From NCBI GenBank assembly GCA_018350325.1, contig JAEVLN010000003.1, forward strand, positions 641,985 to 705,984: 64,000 nucleotides of DNA, written 5' to 3'. Origin of the DNA: Globodera rostochiensis. Taxonomy: Eukaryota > Nematoda > Chromadorea > Rhabditida > Heteroderidae. Below are positions 22,157 to 34,560 of this stretch, piece by piece. Numbering within the stretch: position 1 is the first letter of the stretch; each line of letters starts with the position of its first letter. Position numbers and translations under genes: made by a program. The notes below the pieces were generated by a model. The model saw only the letters and a list, made by a program, of their open reading frames with translations, was not told the origin of the DNA and did not search any database.

Positions 22157-23438
22157 CTACTCTTCAGCTTCAGAAAGTCGCATGGTCAGCTCAAACAAAA
22201 ACCGTTCGCCAATGGCCGGCGACAGATGTTCGCGATTGGTCTGCACAAACTCCTTCAAACTGATGACACTTAACGAGCGCAAGAAGAAATCCTAAATTAA
22301 CGCAAACTTTAATATTGCCTAAAAATAACATCCCTGCATTTCAACGCGAATCAACCATTTTTATCAATTTTTTGTTGGCCCATTCAAAAATACATCTTAT
22401 TATATAATTAGCCGTTTCTTCTTAATTTGCAAAATTTGCCACCTTCATTTTGACAAGTCCATAGCGGTCGACAAGAAGAAATCGTTTGAGAAGTTCGATC
22501 TCCGCGCAACTGACTAAGTGCAGGTCGCACCGTTGCCTCAACCAATCAACTTGGAAATAGTCGGCCAGATGGAGCAGGTCGAGAACGTTTGTAGCTGAAT
22601 CCGTCAAAAATTAAATAAAATCCTTTTGTCGTCTCAACTCACGGTTGGGAAGAATTTTGCGCCAAAGTTTTCGGGAGGTGTAAAGTAGGAACAGCTCGAA
22701 TTGGTCCATTGTGAAGCCAAGATCAGCGCTGTTCAACTTGAGCGTCCGCTCTTGCTGCTCCTTCATTTTTGCGGTCAGCATTCCCTCAAATACGGGCGAG
22801 ACTGACATCAGCCAACTGCCAGACACCGTAACTTGACGCTTGCCGATGTGCACAGTCAAATCGTCGTTCGGCTGAAAACTGAGCGGCGGACATGGGCTGA
22901 AAAAACGTCACAATAAATAGTATATTTGAAGAAATTTTGGAAAATTGTATCACACTAACTCGATCAGTTGTCGCTTTTCGAGAATTCTGATGACAATTGA
23001 AACCGCTGAAAATTCCAAGTCGACTGAGCCGCCGCCGTTGTCGAGCATTGTGGACTATAATAAGTTTTAAGAAATTTGTCCCAAAATTACAAATTGTTGA
23101 ATTTTAAGGCCAAAAATTGAAAATTTAACATATTCGATTGTTTGGGTCGCTCCTTCCAATTTCAACACCACAATTTCAGCCAACGGCCCCGACGCATTTG
23201 TCGAATGTGGAGCAACGTCTTTGATTTGCAAACGTCCGGACTCGTTGACCACCTTCAACTCGCTGAAAATATCGAATCAAGCATCGGAAAAAACTAGATT
23301 TTTCTATAATTACAGTTCTGAACACGCGGTCCGAAGAATGAATTGAGAAAAACATCCTGCTGTACAAGAATTTTGAATAAAGTCAGAAGCCAATTTTTCA
23401 TCAATAATAAAGTAGTCGTCATAGATATTAGCCGACAT
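22157..23438 (-). CDS. BTB-domain protein, paralogue B
   Basis: Exons mirror gene A: MSANIYDDYFIIDEKLASDF from 23438, then KVVNESGRLQIKDVAPHS, then DLEFSAVSIVIRILEKRQLI, the BTB core about 22897-22645 (DDLTVHIGKRQVTVSGSWLM, VFEGMLTAKMKEQQERTLKL), about 22594-22445 (ATNVLDLLHLADYFQVDWLR, CAEIELLKRFLLVDRYGL), and a last exon from 22292 starting DFFLRSLSVISLKEF, ending SEAEE and TAG at 22157. The acceptor and donor words at the first intron (GAACT|GTAATTA) are the same as in gene A. The likely role is as for gene A: dimerisation and possibly a cullin-3 adaptor, inferred from the BTB fold only. Downstream of this gene lies a fragment of the MITE found in gene A intron 1. Confidence 0.8.
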
Positions 23439-23807
23439 CGCTCCCGTTTTTTTTTGTATCCCAAGTAATTCTAGAAGATTAAACTTAAAATACATCTAAA
23501 AAACTGACTGAAAACGAATAAGATTTTGGGCAAATGATGACCTAAAAATGAGAGGGGGGGGGGGGGGGGGGGGGGGGATGGGCATTCATTGTGAGGGATT
23601 AATCTCATACTCATATTTATTAACATATTCTTTTTTGAATTTATGTAATTTGCTTCCAGCAAAATTGTTTGTTCGTTTGTTGTTGACCCAGCAAGGGCGG
23701 AGAGTACTCTATGGGTGACCAAAAATTGACAGTACAAAGTTCACAACCCTGTGCTGAGCAAAATAACCGATGCCCGACATTTAAATACCTAGGTAATTAG
23801 AATCTTA

Positions 23808-24062
23808 AGAGAGAGTGAGAGAATGAAGAGAACAATGGAGAGAGATGAGAGAGAGAGAGTGAGAGAATGAAGAGAAAATGGAGAGAGAGAGAGAGAGAGA
23901 AGAGAGAGAGAGTGAGAGAGAATGAAGAGAACAATGGAGAGAGAGAGAAGAGGGAGAGAGGGTGAGAGAATGAAGAGAACAATGGAGAGAGATGAGAGAG
24001 AGAGAGTGAGAGAATGAAGAGAAAATGGAGAGAGAGAGAGAGAAGAGAGAGTGAGAGAGTAT
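23808..24062. repeat. GAGA-rich compound tandem repeat
   Basis: Units such as GAGAGTGAGAGAATGAAGAG, AACAATGGAGAGAGATGAGA and plain GA runs. A period of about 60 bp is visible over four to five copies. A similar GA-rich tract lies at 34195-34560. Confidence 0.9.
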
Positions 24063-24111
24063 GCCAGGGGCAAAATTTACTATAATTCCCAGAAGACCAA
24101 AAAAAACTTTT

Positions 24112-24210
24112 GTATAATAAAAATTTGTGGAATTTGAACATTTTTTGTCGCTTCAGGGCAACCAATGCCAGGGGGGTTGACAAGTTTTTGTTGTACGGTT
24201 TTCGGGATTT
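24112..24210. repeat. Dispersed ~150-bp repeat, copy 2 (5'-shortened)
   Basis: ATAAAAATTTGTGGAATTTG, ACATTTTTTGTCGCTTCAGG and GCAACCAATGCC, then a short G run and TTTTTGTTGTACGGTTTTC. Closest to the copy at 18336. Confidence 0.8.
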
Positions 24211-24370
24211 TTGGTAAAAACCGGGATCGTGAAAGCCGGGGTCGGGACCTGCATGTTAAACCGGGATCGGAATTGAAAATATTTTTATATCGTAAAATAA
24301 ATTTTTTCTTTATTAGTCAAAATTCTTCAACTTCTATTGCCTCATCCATCATTAATTTTTTTGAGATTCT

Positions 24371-24515
24371 CTTCATCAGAACACGGGTGTAATATTATAT
24401 GGCAAAATAAAATTTAATGAATTTTAACATTTTTTGTCGCTTCAGGGCAACCAATGCCCCGGGGGGACAATGTTTTTGTTGTTGTACAGTTTTCAAATGA
24501 CTTTTTTTAAATAAA
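24371..24515. repeat. Dispersed ~150-bp repeat, copy 3
   Basis: CTTCATCAGAACACGGGTGT, AATATTATATGGCAAAATAA, TCGCTTCAGGGCAACCAATG and TTTTTGTTGTTGTACAGTTT occur in the same order as in copy 1. The ends are hard to place. Confidence 0.85.
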
Positions 24516-24930
24516 AAAAAGAAACATATATTTGAAGAGAAGAAGCGAAACTCCAGTTGATAAAAAAGAAATATTTGAGGAAAGAAACAAAATGAGAAGA
24601 AAGACAATTTTGTTGAAAATGCCATATATTAAATGATGAGGCGGGGGCGGGCACCCGTGTTTTTACTCCAGAAAGTTTAAATTGAAGGCTGGCATTTTTA
24701 CATTTTTGTTTCTGATCGATTTTATTTTAAAATAAATAATTATTTGGCACTCATTTTAAAACAAAAACATATATGTATATATTATTAATTAAATACTTTC
24801 TGGAGTAATAAAAAATAATAATAATTGAAAATTTAGCGTCATTTCAAAAATGCGTCAATTCGGGAAACCCTACGAGAACAGCAAGCAGTTCTCTCTCTCT
24901 CCTCTGGCGCGTTGTTCGTCGTCAGCTCGC

Positions 24931-27900
24931 TCAAACCACACTGGTGGCAAACCGTTCCGCGCCGCCTCCCTTCGGCACTGTCATTTGGCCTCCGGCGGCG
25001 GCCATACTGGCGGTGCCGGATCCGCCCTCCAGCGATGGGTCGCGTCCATTGCGCCCGCGCCACTCATCCGCAACCGCCTGCTTAAAATTCTAATATTAAA
25101 AATAGTCCATGTACTATCAACCAAGTTCCTCCCCGTTTGGGGGTCAACTCCGTTTCCTCATAAAAATGTCGAGAAGCACAAATTGACACCTGAGCTTAGG
25201 CTTAGGCCAAACCTAAGCTAGCTTAGTTACTCTTAGGCTTAGGCCTAAACCTAAGCTAGCTTAGCCTTAGGCTTAGCCTAGGCCTTAAAGCTATTCTTTG
25301 ACTGAAAACAACATCTTTATGGCTCAGACGGAGGTGACCTGCTTCGTCCCTCCCTACCCCCTTCTGACTATCGCGCGTCAATGTGGCACAATCTGTCGTC
25401 GTTGGCACTGCCCCCTGCGCATCTGCCCCGTGCCCAAATGCTACGCCGCCGTTCAGTGTGCCAATGTCGCCAAATGTCGCGTGAACGGTAGATGACGCAT
25501 TGCTGGCCGCACTGGCCACACGACTGTCACCGCCGATAGTCACCTGCGCGCAAATGCTTGAATCACAACAAAAGCATTTCTTGATGTAAATGCATGCCAA
25601 AACATTTTCCATGCTTCCTCCGGTTTTCTCCGGCAAAGTGGGCGACCCAGCAAAGACTGACCGAACTGCTCGGCGTCGTGCCGCCTCCGTTCATGCTGGT
25701 GCCGGCACTGTTTTCTGCTACTACTGCTGCTGCCGCCGCCGCGTTGTTGCGCTCTGTGGGCGTCGTTTGCCATGAACTTCCGGCAAACGTGCTCGTTGCT
25801 AGCGGAGGACGATGACGCTGCAACATCGGAGTCAACAATTTCGGCTTGGGCGGTGGCGGCGGTTCAGCACCGTTCAGAAAATGCTGAAAACCTCAAATTT
25901 TTCTACATTTTTATGATAAATTTTGTTAAATTCTTAAATATTGCCTGAAATTTTTGTTGTTGCCCGCCACCATTCCGTTGCATTGTGCCCGTCCCAGCGC
26001 CGTTGAACTGCCCGTAGATGTTGTGCTGTTGACCATACACATCATTCTTAAGTCGTTTTTTTGAATAAAAATTCCTAATTTTGTTTTGCATTTTATAAAA
26101 AGAGAATGGAAACCATTTGAATATGTAAAGTAATTTATATTAGTTGTCCGAAATGGTTCTGTTCCAGGCCGAATTTTAACCTCTACACAAAAAAGTCTGC
26201 TTAAATTTGATCACCCCATTCTGTTGTTGTTGCTGGTGCTGTTGGTGGTTGTGCCGCTGCACTGCGGCATTTTGTTGTTCACGTGTCGCCACGGAAGCAG
26301 AACGCCTGGGCCGTAACAGTTGCGGCGACGGCATCAACGGCGCAGCCGAGGAGCCGAAGCCGGTAGCGGAGGAGCTTACGCTCGACTTTGAACATCGACG
26401 GTTGATGGTCGCGTAACTTTCCATGCCGGGCTGATGAAGCTGTACAAATAGCGTTACTATTGCGAGTTCTTCGGAACAAATCGAAGCCAGAAAGCCCAAG
26501 CTCTAGTCGAAACTGCTCGAACCGTTTCAAAAAAGTCACTATGCTAAACTTGGCAAAAATTAATGCTAATTAAGGGCATGTGTTTTTCGATCAATCTCGA
26601 AGTAAAGTTAAAAACTGGTCTTGAAAAAAATAACGGCATTCCTTACCATCGCTGACGGCATTATATGTCCATAATGTTGTGGCGCCGCCGTTGTTGTCGT
26701 CGCTGTCAGCACTTGTGGTGGTGGCGCATGCTGCTGCCCTCCGGCGTTGTAACTGCGCGAAAGTGTGCCAATGTTAACCATCGGTTGCTGAATCTGTTGT
26801 TGGTGGTGGTGTTGAACAAACATCGCCTGCTGCTGCTGCTGTTGGTGTTGCTGGTACGGTTGTCCGTTGCTGCGCACAAAGGCTGTGTAGTCATTGCCAC
26901 CAAGCGTAACAACATTTTGGTGAGGTTGTGATCGCTTAATCCGGACTAAGTCTCGACAACTTTAGGACAAAGTAACCTAAAACTTAATTCTCGATCGACT
27001 AATTATTAATAAAGCTTCTTTTCCCGTGCTTTGGCACCTGAAGTGTGCCGAAGCTGGTTCCCGGCTGCTGCTGTTGCTGGTGTCCAGCTGCCGGCAACAT
27101 CGGTGGCAACGATGCCATCCGCTGGTAGGGCGGCGCGGCCAACGGCACCTCCATGGGCGATTCACTGTCCGCGCTAATCTGCTGCTGCAGTTGACGATGA
27201 TGAAGCCCCAGGTCTGGCGTACGGAATGCCTCCGGAAGGCAGCCGCCACCGTCCGGCATCTGCTGATTCAAAAACAAAAAGTGGCATCATTATCTGATGC
27301 TGCTGGTGGGTGCCATTGATCAAATTTCAAAATTTTTTGGTCACACCCCCAGAGGATTGTTGTCCGCTCGCATGAAGCGCCGTTGTGGCGACTGTGTGTT
27401 CGGCATGGAGTTTTGCAACGGCACGGCACGAAGCCATGTCGGCAAATCCTCTAGCGGCAAACAGCTCCTCAACACTTGGCGCATGATCGCTGGCTTGGCC
27501 ACCGGGTCGTCTGTGATAAACATCTGGAAACTTTCACATATGAAATTACACAAATCAGTCCATAATCAATCCAACGAACTGATCAGTTCACTCGGAAGGA
27601 TTAATCAATATTGATCAAATCAGCATTAGATCATCACAAAATGTGAAAACATTTTGCTTCTTACATCGCTTCCGTGCACCAACAGCAGCGCGCCCTTGAG
27701 CTCGCCAGGCCCACGGCCGCGCAACGTGTGCCCATCCGCCGTTTTGTGCGCGTCCTGCAGTGCGATCAGCTCGTGCGCGTCGTAATGGACGAGGAAGTCC
27801 CAACGGCACTTCACCTGAACAATTTTTGAATTTATTATATGTTGCAATTCGTCGTAACTGATCAAAGCAATCAACAAGTTTTGTCAATCCAAATGGCAAA

Positions 27901-30900
27901 AAAAAATTTCACAAAATTTTTTTTCACCGTGTACAAAAGCCAGAGCAAAATCCAGCTGAACAAGTAGACCAGGTCGGCCACCAGACACCATAACAGAAAG
28001 GGACGTTCCTCTTTCTGCAAAAAGTGAAATGTTGAGGAGCATTAAGTTTTGATGCAGCACTTATTGCTAAAGGAAAAGCCGGATTTTGAAAGTAACAGGC
28101 GCGATATTGTGCCAACAAAGCAATTTTTATTTTAAAAGTCAAAAAAAGCTCAGACAAAGTGCCCGGCTTTTTGCGGTTGTAACTGTTCTAAATAGCGTCC
28201 TTTAACCGCTTCAAAACTGCTTTAAAACATAATTTTAGCTCCGTGAGATGGCTGGCTTTTGGGCACCCCAAAAAAGTTCAAAAGCATTTCAGGAACTTGG
28301 GAGGGGGGGGGGGAGGAGATAATTAAAGAGTGATTAAGAGGCCTGATAAATCAGTCCGATGGCATAAAAGGCGGGTGCTTTGACGGCCGCGATGGTCAAC
28401 AGCAAGAGGATGGCCACCACGTGGGGCGTGTACCCGTCACAAATTATCTCTCTGTCGTAGGACCAACCATTCTGGAGGCGGGCGCAAATTTTAATAAAAA
28501 TAATTAAATTAAATTTGATTTTATTTTATTTTATTCAATTTTCATTTTTCATTTTTTTACCATTCCAACGCTTCGCATTTGACAGCCTCCGACCTCTGAT
28601 GATGAAGGCGGCACTGAGAAACGTCGCAGTCGAAAAAGTCTGTTTTGGGTGGCAGCGAATTTGCCTAAAAAACATAAGTACAGTAATTTCCCTTTGAGCA
28701 TTCAAAAAGAACAGTTACCGTAGCCAAACGAGTACAGTGCAATAGGAGCAATGTGCATCAGTGCTACAGTAAGCCAAAAAGCGGCAACAATGGCCAACGG
28801 ATGGTACAATGTCAATGACCGGAGGGCCCAAAGGTGTTGGCCTGAGGCAAATTTAGAATTATTTTTAAAAAAAAAGCAAAATTATTCTGCTCATTAAATT
28901 AAATTTTGATTAATTTTTCTTAGCAAAAATTTACCCATTCCAACGGGCCGTCCCCCGTAAAAGTTGGTCTCCTGAACGCGGAAGAGCACAGAGAAGCCCA
29001 AATAAGTCCATGTCAGACACAGCGAATGGACGCCCATGAAAGCGGAGAACAACAGCGCGAACGGCTTGGAAACGCGCCAAAAAACGGCCGGATAAGCGCT
29101 GGAGAAGGCAATCTGTGAATTTGAAGAAGAAACAAAAATGAAAATGGCCCATAAATTTTGGCACAATAAACCAAGGCAATCAGCAGGTTGACGAACTCCA
29201 ACGGAATGCCGAACAGTCTGGTGTGCATTAAAACTGAACTTGGTGAAATGGGTCAAAAAAAGATACATTCATTTTAGGTTCGGGATTTGAATTAAGTTGC
29301 AAATCTGATCCCGACTTTTTGTCCACGGGCAAGCTTCTCCCAGAGATGTTTTATCGAAACAAAACCCGAAAACCGGGCAAAGATTTTCTCATAAACCCGG
29401 CACGAACCCCCAAAGCCCAGCAAATGTTGCCCGATTTCCAAGGCAGAATGGCACCCCTCTGGCCTCTCTCGCGCCGTTATTTAAACGCCCTATTGAAGTT
29501 GAGGTGCGCGAACCCTCGAAATTCTGCCCTCCGAAAGTCGGAGACAACCGCAATTGGGACCCCAAATTGGCCCGATAAATTAAGAGAGTAAGGAATTTGA
29601 AATTTTATGCCAAATTTCCAGACTTGGCAAAATGTTTGGCGCCACCGGCGAAGCGGCAAGTTCCTCCGTGCTGATGCGGAAGGACTGAAGGCGAGTTTCG
29701 CCCATTGGCAAATTGGTGGCCAACTGGCGGGCACGCTGGAAGATCCAGTCGAGCTCCGTGCTCAAAAAGTCGCCTAAAAATTTTCGGGATTACCAAATCA
29801 GCCAAATGCTGTTTCTTTTTTTGAGAATTGTCCTTATTCGGAGATGCGTCGGGTGATCAATATTTTAAATTTTAAAAAAAGGTCCTAAAATTGTCTAAAA
29901 ATGTAACTTCAAAGAAAATGATCATTTTAATAAGCAAATTTCCCCGTTTTATAAGATTAAAAATTGAATTTTTGTTTAAATATTTAATTTAAAAAAGAAT
30001 ATCTTCTTGAAAAAATTATTTTGACAATTTCTATGATAATAATTAATTTTAATCGAAATTGACCGGAATTGATGAAGCCCCATCGATAGAGCTGTGCCAG
30101 CATTGTCTGTTGGGCAAAGAGTTGGAGCAGTGCCAGCAGCACATGCAGCCCTTGTGCTGCTGGTGGACAGTGAAGCCAGGCGGAACGCAAACAATGGCAC
30201 AAACGATGGGCTTTAAAATGTAAACAAAAATTAGAAAAAGAATTCTGCTTGAGATTCAGTGAGCTTTAAAAATTTTAAATTTTTTGTAAAAATTTTAATT
30301 AAAACAAAAAGGGTTTACCATTCGTATTTCGAAGCCGTACTGCGGTCTTGCCCATGCCGCCTTTGACCAGCTCGATGGTTCGTTTCGGGCGTGCACCCAA
30401 CTGTTCGTTGTCACCGGCCAAATTGCCCTGTGGGATGGATTTTTTGGTTGTTTTGTTTTATAGGACTGATCAGATCAAAATGATCATAAGTGATGGAAAG
30501 TAAAGAAAGACTGGTAGTTCCCCCCCCCGTTCCCCATTTTTTTCCTTAAAATTCCAATCCCGCTCTACTCTAGTTTAAGACAAATGTTTACACAGGTTAT
30601 CCGAAACCCGAGGCCTTTTTTTGACTTATTCTCGCGACCAATATTTTCAAATAATTTAAAAAACAAAAAAAGATCAAACGATCACCGATTTGAGTAGTCC
30701 AAATGCCAGGAAAAGTGCCAAAAGTGGAATGCAAGTGCCAAGCAATGATATGTAAGTGGTGAGCCAAATGCGAGGAAATCCGCCGGTTGGCCTAAACAAA
30801 ATTAAAAAAATAAAATTCTATTTGCTAAAGTCGCGCTACAATAATTCAAGCCTACCATTGCATGTCCATGTACAGCCGATACCGTACAAAGCCCAGGTAC

Positions 30901-31058
30901 AGTAACCAGGAATGGAGCAACGTGCAGCCGACGGTGTACCAAAGCTGGAAAATTATTTTAAAATTAAATGAAAATAAAAAATTTTGAATTTTAAAAATTA
31001 AACAATTGCTTGCCGATAGCAATGAGTTGGGTTGAACACGAAATATGCAGATGGGCAT
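24931..31058 (-). CDS. Multi-pass membrane protein with a Gln/His-rich tail (possibly Tincar-like)
   Basis: About 20 exons, minus strand, many in phase 0. The N-terminal half has seven to eight hydrophobic segments: LWYTVGCTLLHSWLLYLGF (30944-30856), WLTTYISLLGTCIPLLALFL (30791-30686), LHVLLALLQLFA (30210-30064), FVNLLIAL, the 29112-28935 exon (KPFALLFSAFMGVHSLCLTW), LAIVAAFWLTVALMHIAPIA (28841-28719), HVVAILLLTIAAVKAPAFYA (28471 downward) and LLWCLVADLVYLFSWILLWL (28014-27928). Next come CRWDFLVHYDAHELIALQDA (27814-27665), LPLEDLPTWLRAVPLQNSMP (27523-27347) and a cytoplasmic tail of Gln, His, Ala and Pro runs: exons 27262-27038, 26934-26647, 26439-26215, 26046-25945, 25883-25662, 25543-25358, and 25080-24931 with TGA. 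Known: Drosophila Tincar is a large protein with about eight membrane segments. My match rests on architecture and a few remembered words, so family membership is tentative. At least two introns appear to use GC donors. The start ATG at 31058 is uncertain. Confidence 0.75.
25193..25285. repeat. Interstitial degenerate TTAGGC (nematode telomere-type) tract
   Basis: Repeated TTAGGC and GCCTAA hexamers in both orientations, with CTAAGCTAGCTTAG palindromes between them. It lies in an intron near the 3' end of the membrane-protein gene. A smaller GCTTAGGCTTAG word is at about 42327. TTAGGC is the telomere repeat of Caenorhabditis and many other nematodes. Confidence 0.75.
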
Positions 31059-33454
31059 AGCAGAAATGGTTTTATTTTAACATGTCAATGACCTTAAGCA
31101 TTTTAAATAAAATTTTAAAAATCTGAACAATTAAGAGGCTTTTGTGGGCGGGCTTCCCCCCCCCCTTTTATCTTTTCATCAAATTCGCGCACTTTTGTGA
31201 TTCCGATACAAAAATATCAATTTTTGAATAACAATTAATCAACATTGTCGAGACCATTAAAATTGAACCAATCAAGATTATCGGCTCTTTTAAAATTTAA
31301 ATTCTGTTTTGAACCAACAAACTAGGGTTGTAAGTTCCTGAGAATTCTTCGGTTATTAAAATTGAAGAATCATACCAAAAAAATCTCGGTTCGGCCCGGT
31401 CTGAAACCGTAAACATCAATTTCGATTGCTGTTGCTGGTCTGTTTCGAACTGTGCGAAAGAGTTTCAGAACGCGCAAAAGCACTTAGATTTTAAGATTTT
31501 AAACTGCTCGAACCGGCACTTATGAATGAATATGAGTGTTTAAAATGTACATGGACGGGGGGTGCACCGCAAAGAGTGCGGCGCGTCCGGAAGTGAAAAA
31601 GCAATTGTCTTGTCGATCGCTCTCGACGGATCCCCCCCCCCGCCGCCCCGCCCGTCTTCTTCTCACGAAAGGGCCTTTCTTGCTCATCGCAAGAACCGGC
31701 CCCCTAATTGGCCCAAAGCCCCCGGGGGGAAAGGATGTGCAGTGGCCAAAGGGAGGGAGGGGGGAGGGGGCTGAACAAATAGAAGCTAATTCTCGGCTCC
31801 GAAATTCATTAGACTGTGAGAGAGAGCGAGAGCGAGAGCCGGTGATGAGCAGCAAATGAAGCATTTAATTAATGGCGCCGAAGGGGACAAAATAATTCGT
31901 CGTCATTAAATTGAGCGCCATTTTTGAAGTTTATTGATAGTTATGGACATGGGACGGACTTTGATTTATTGCTTTTTGTTTTATTTTGTTGAATCCAAAA
32001 GTCTCCTAAAATTAAAATAAAATTTCTTAATTAGATTTTTTTCTTGAATTTTCTAAATAAGAAAATTCAAATTGCCCATGAGAAAGGGAGAGGAGTTGCT
32101 GATCAAACTGATCAAAAATTAGAGGACAAGTGGGCCAAATGAATGATCCATCTTTGTTGGACAACTGGTTGATTGGGTCGGGGAGTTACGGCTGTCTTCA
32201 CAAATTATTTATCGGCGCCCCGTTGAATGTGGGGCCAAGCAAAGAACCATGATGACCAACGAAATGACAGAGAGTCTCGCCTCCGGGGTTAATGAATGAG
32301 TGAAAATCGTCGGAAGAAGAATTTCGCTCCAAAGTGTGAGAGAATTGATGGGGATTTTGGGGGATTTTCGTGTGAATGGGACGACCATCCAATTTAAATG
32401 GATTTTAGACAAAAGAAAAATAGCAAAAATTGGAAACTAAATGCAAAAAATAAAAGCGGTGCTATTAGCCTAAAGTTTCCAGGAAGAAATTCATAGTTTA
32501 AAATTATCAAAAACAAAAGTTCATGGACCAGATGGAAAATTGTGAAAAATATGAATTTTTATTTTTCTTATGATGACGGCATCAAATTTGAGTTTAAACT
32601 GCAAGCCAACAACAACGGCACAGGAAGTGCCGTGGCACAATGTTTGCGGAGGCTTTTTTGGAGCCCGAAAAAAGCACATTTTCTCAGCGGGGCAAAAAAA
32701 AAAAAAAATTCTGCAACAGACGCACAGCGCACACTCAAAACCCATCGTAAATCCCTGCCGAAATCCATCCAACAGAATGTTTGCCAATGCCCAACAGAAG
32801 TGGATGAGTGAGTGACCCAATTCCCAGCTTCACCAAAGTATTTTTGTTCAAAAAAAGGTTCAAGAGTCTTGACAACGAGTCTCTGGCCCGTGCTCGATCT
32901 CGCTTCTACTCATGATCATGAAAAATTGATACTACCCCCCTCTAAATAAAAGTTGGGTAAATAAAAATTCAAAATTTTAAATCGGATTCCCTCCCCCCCC
33001 CCCCCCCCTCCTCGCCATTACTTTCATAGCCATAAAAGGGACGGAGACGAATTTGGCCCCGCGGGGCTCACTCAGTGTTTGGCTTGGCCTTGGCCTTGGC
33101 CTTGGCCAGTGTGGTCGGCCACTTATACTCCAGCCAGCCAAAGATGCAAATATTTGTGTGTGAGCACAGATGTCGTCGTCGTAGGACGCAAAAATTGTGA
33201 GAATTTCACTCCGTCGGTCTGTGAGACAAAAAAAAAGGGGGCCCCAAAAATGGACAATAAAATTTCATCGCATTGGCTTTTTAGTGGGATAATTGAAGGT
33301 TAAAAACACTCTAAACTCGCGGGTTTAGCCGAAACGGACCGTTCCGGAAAATTAATGGCCTTAAAATTGTTAGGTCTAAACATTTTTTTAGCCATTAATC
33401 ATCCGGAGTCCGGACTAACTGGATTATTTGGCCCCAAACCCGGCCGGTTCATTT

Positions 33455-33770
33455 TTAGACCTAGAATTCGGTTTCCGGGTTTGGGTTATTACACCCGGAA
33501 ATCCGGAATTCGGTTTCCGGGTTTGGATTATTACACCCGGATTATCCGGAATTCGATTTCCGGGTTTGGATTATTTTATGCGCATATTTTCGCCATTTTT
33601 CAAAAATTCCTTAACAAAAATGCAATAAAAATATACCCCTAAAAATTGACTTTTTAAAAATTTTCAAAAAATGCACCCCTGAAAATTGAAAAATTTTCAA
33701 AAATGATTCGGGCCCCGGGTCTGGATTATTACACCCGGATTATCCGGAATTCGCGCCCCCGGGTCGTTTA
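33455..33770. repeat. CCGGGTTTGGATTATTACACCCGGATTATCCGGAATTCG-type repeats
   Basis: Three head-to-tail copies at about 33460-33565 and a further copy at 33715-33765, each containing CCGGGTTTGGATTATTACAC or a variant and GGAATTCG. AT-rich spacer lies between. Confidence 0.8.
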
Positions 33771-34194
33771 CCCGAATAGGCGAAAGCGATTTATTTTGTC
33801 GTAAATATTGAATGATTTTTGTTTAAAAAATGCATATAAAATGATGACGGCTCTCAGAGCACAGTGTGTAATAAATAATAATAATAATAATAATAAAATG
33901 TTTAAAATAGTGTAAAAATGGCATCCACAAATAGCCCCTAGTCTCACCCAATAAGTAAGTAAAAGTAATGTGTGTAAAATCTGTGAAAAATCGGAGCATT
34001 CGCGGGACATAAATCTCCCGAGGCGCCAGCGGACGGACCTTTTGCATGCAGCGGCAGCACTTCATTTTGCCTTGGGGGGATGGAATGGGCAAGTTTTGTC
34101 CGGTGGGCGGAAACGCCGGCTCGGATTCCGACACAGCGAATTTTCATAATTGCGCGCCGCCCCCCGAGGCGCCAAAATGTTTTCCATGCCAGCG

Positions 34195-34560
34195 AGGGGA
34201 AACGAGAGAAGAGAATGGAGAAAAGAGAGTGGGGAATGTGAACAGAAGAGAAAGAGAGAGAAAGAGAGAGAGAGAGAGATGAATTAAATGTAATGGGAGG
34301 AGAGAGAGAAAGCGAGCCAGAGATGCAGAGAAATGAATAAACAAAAGATGGGAGAAGATGTTAGGTGAATTGGAGAGAAAGAAGCCGCCCAGAGGCACAT
34401 AAGAAAGGCCAGAGAGAATGGAGAGAGAGAATGATCAAAGAAAAGAGTAAGATAAATATTACAGAGAAAGAGAGATGTCCTAAAAAAGTCATGGCATAAA
34501 AGGAGCAAAAAAAAAGTGCCATGAAAGGAGGAGGAGGAGGAGAGAGAGAGACAAATAAGG
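34195..34560. repeat. GA-rich simple-repeat tract
   Basis: GAGAGAAAGAGAGAGA-type sequence interrupted by unique words. It resembles the tract at 23808-24062 but has no clear long period. Confidence 0.85.

Larger units (their letters stand above)
23439..24930. other. Intergenic repeats, no supported gene
   Basis: Holds a 24-base poly-G (23554-23577), a GAGA tandem region (23808-24062) and two copies of the roughly 150-bp dispersed repeat. The open frames on the minus strand (Leu/Ser/Phe-rich) are translations of the GAGA array. Confidence 0.6.

Noticed and set aside
23789..24183. Leu/Ser/Phe-rich hydrophobic open frames on the minus strand
   Set aside because: These are translations of the GAGA simple-repeat tract in different frames.
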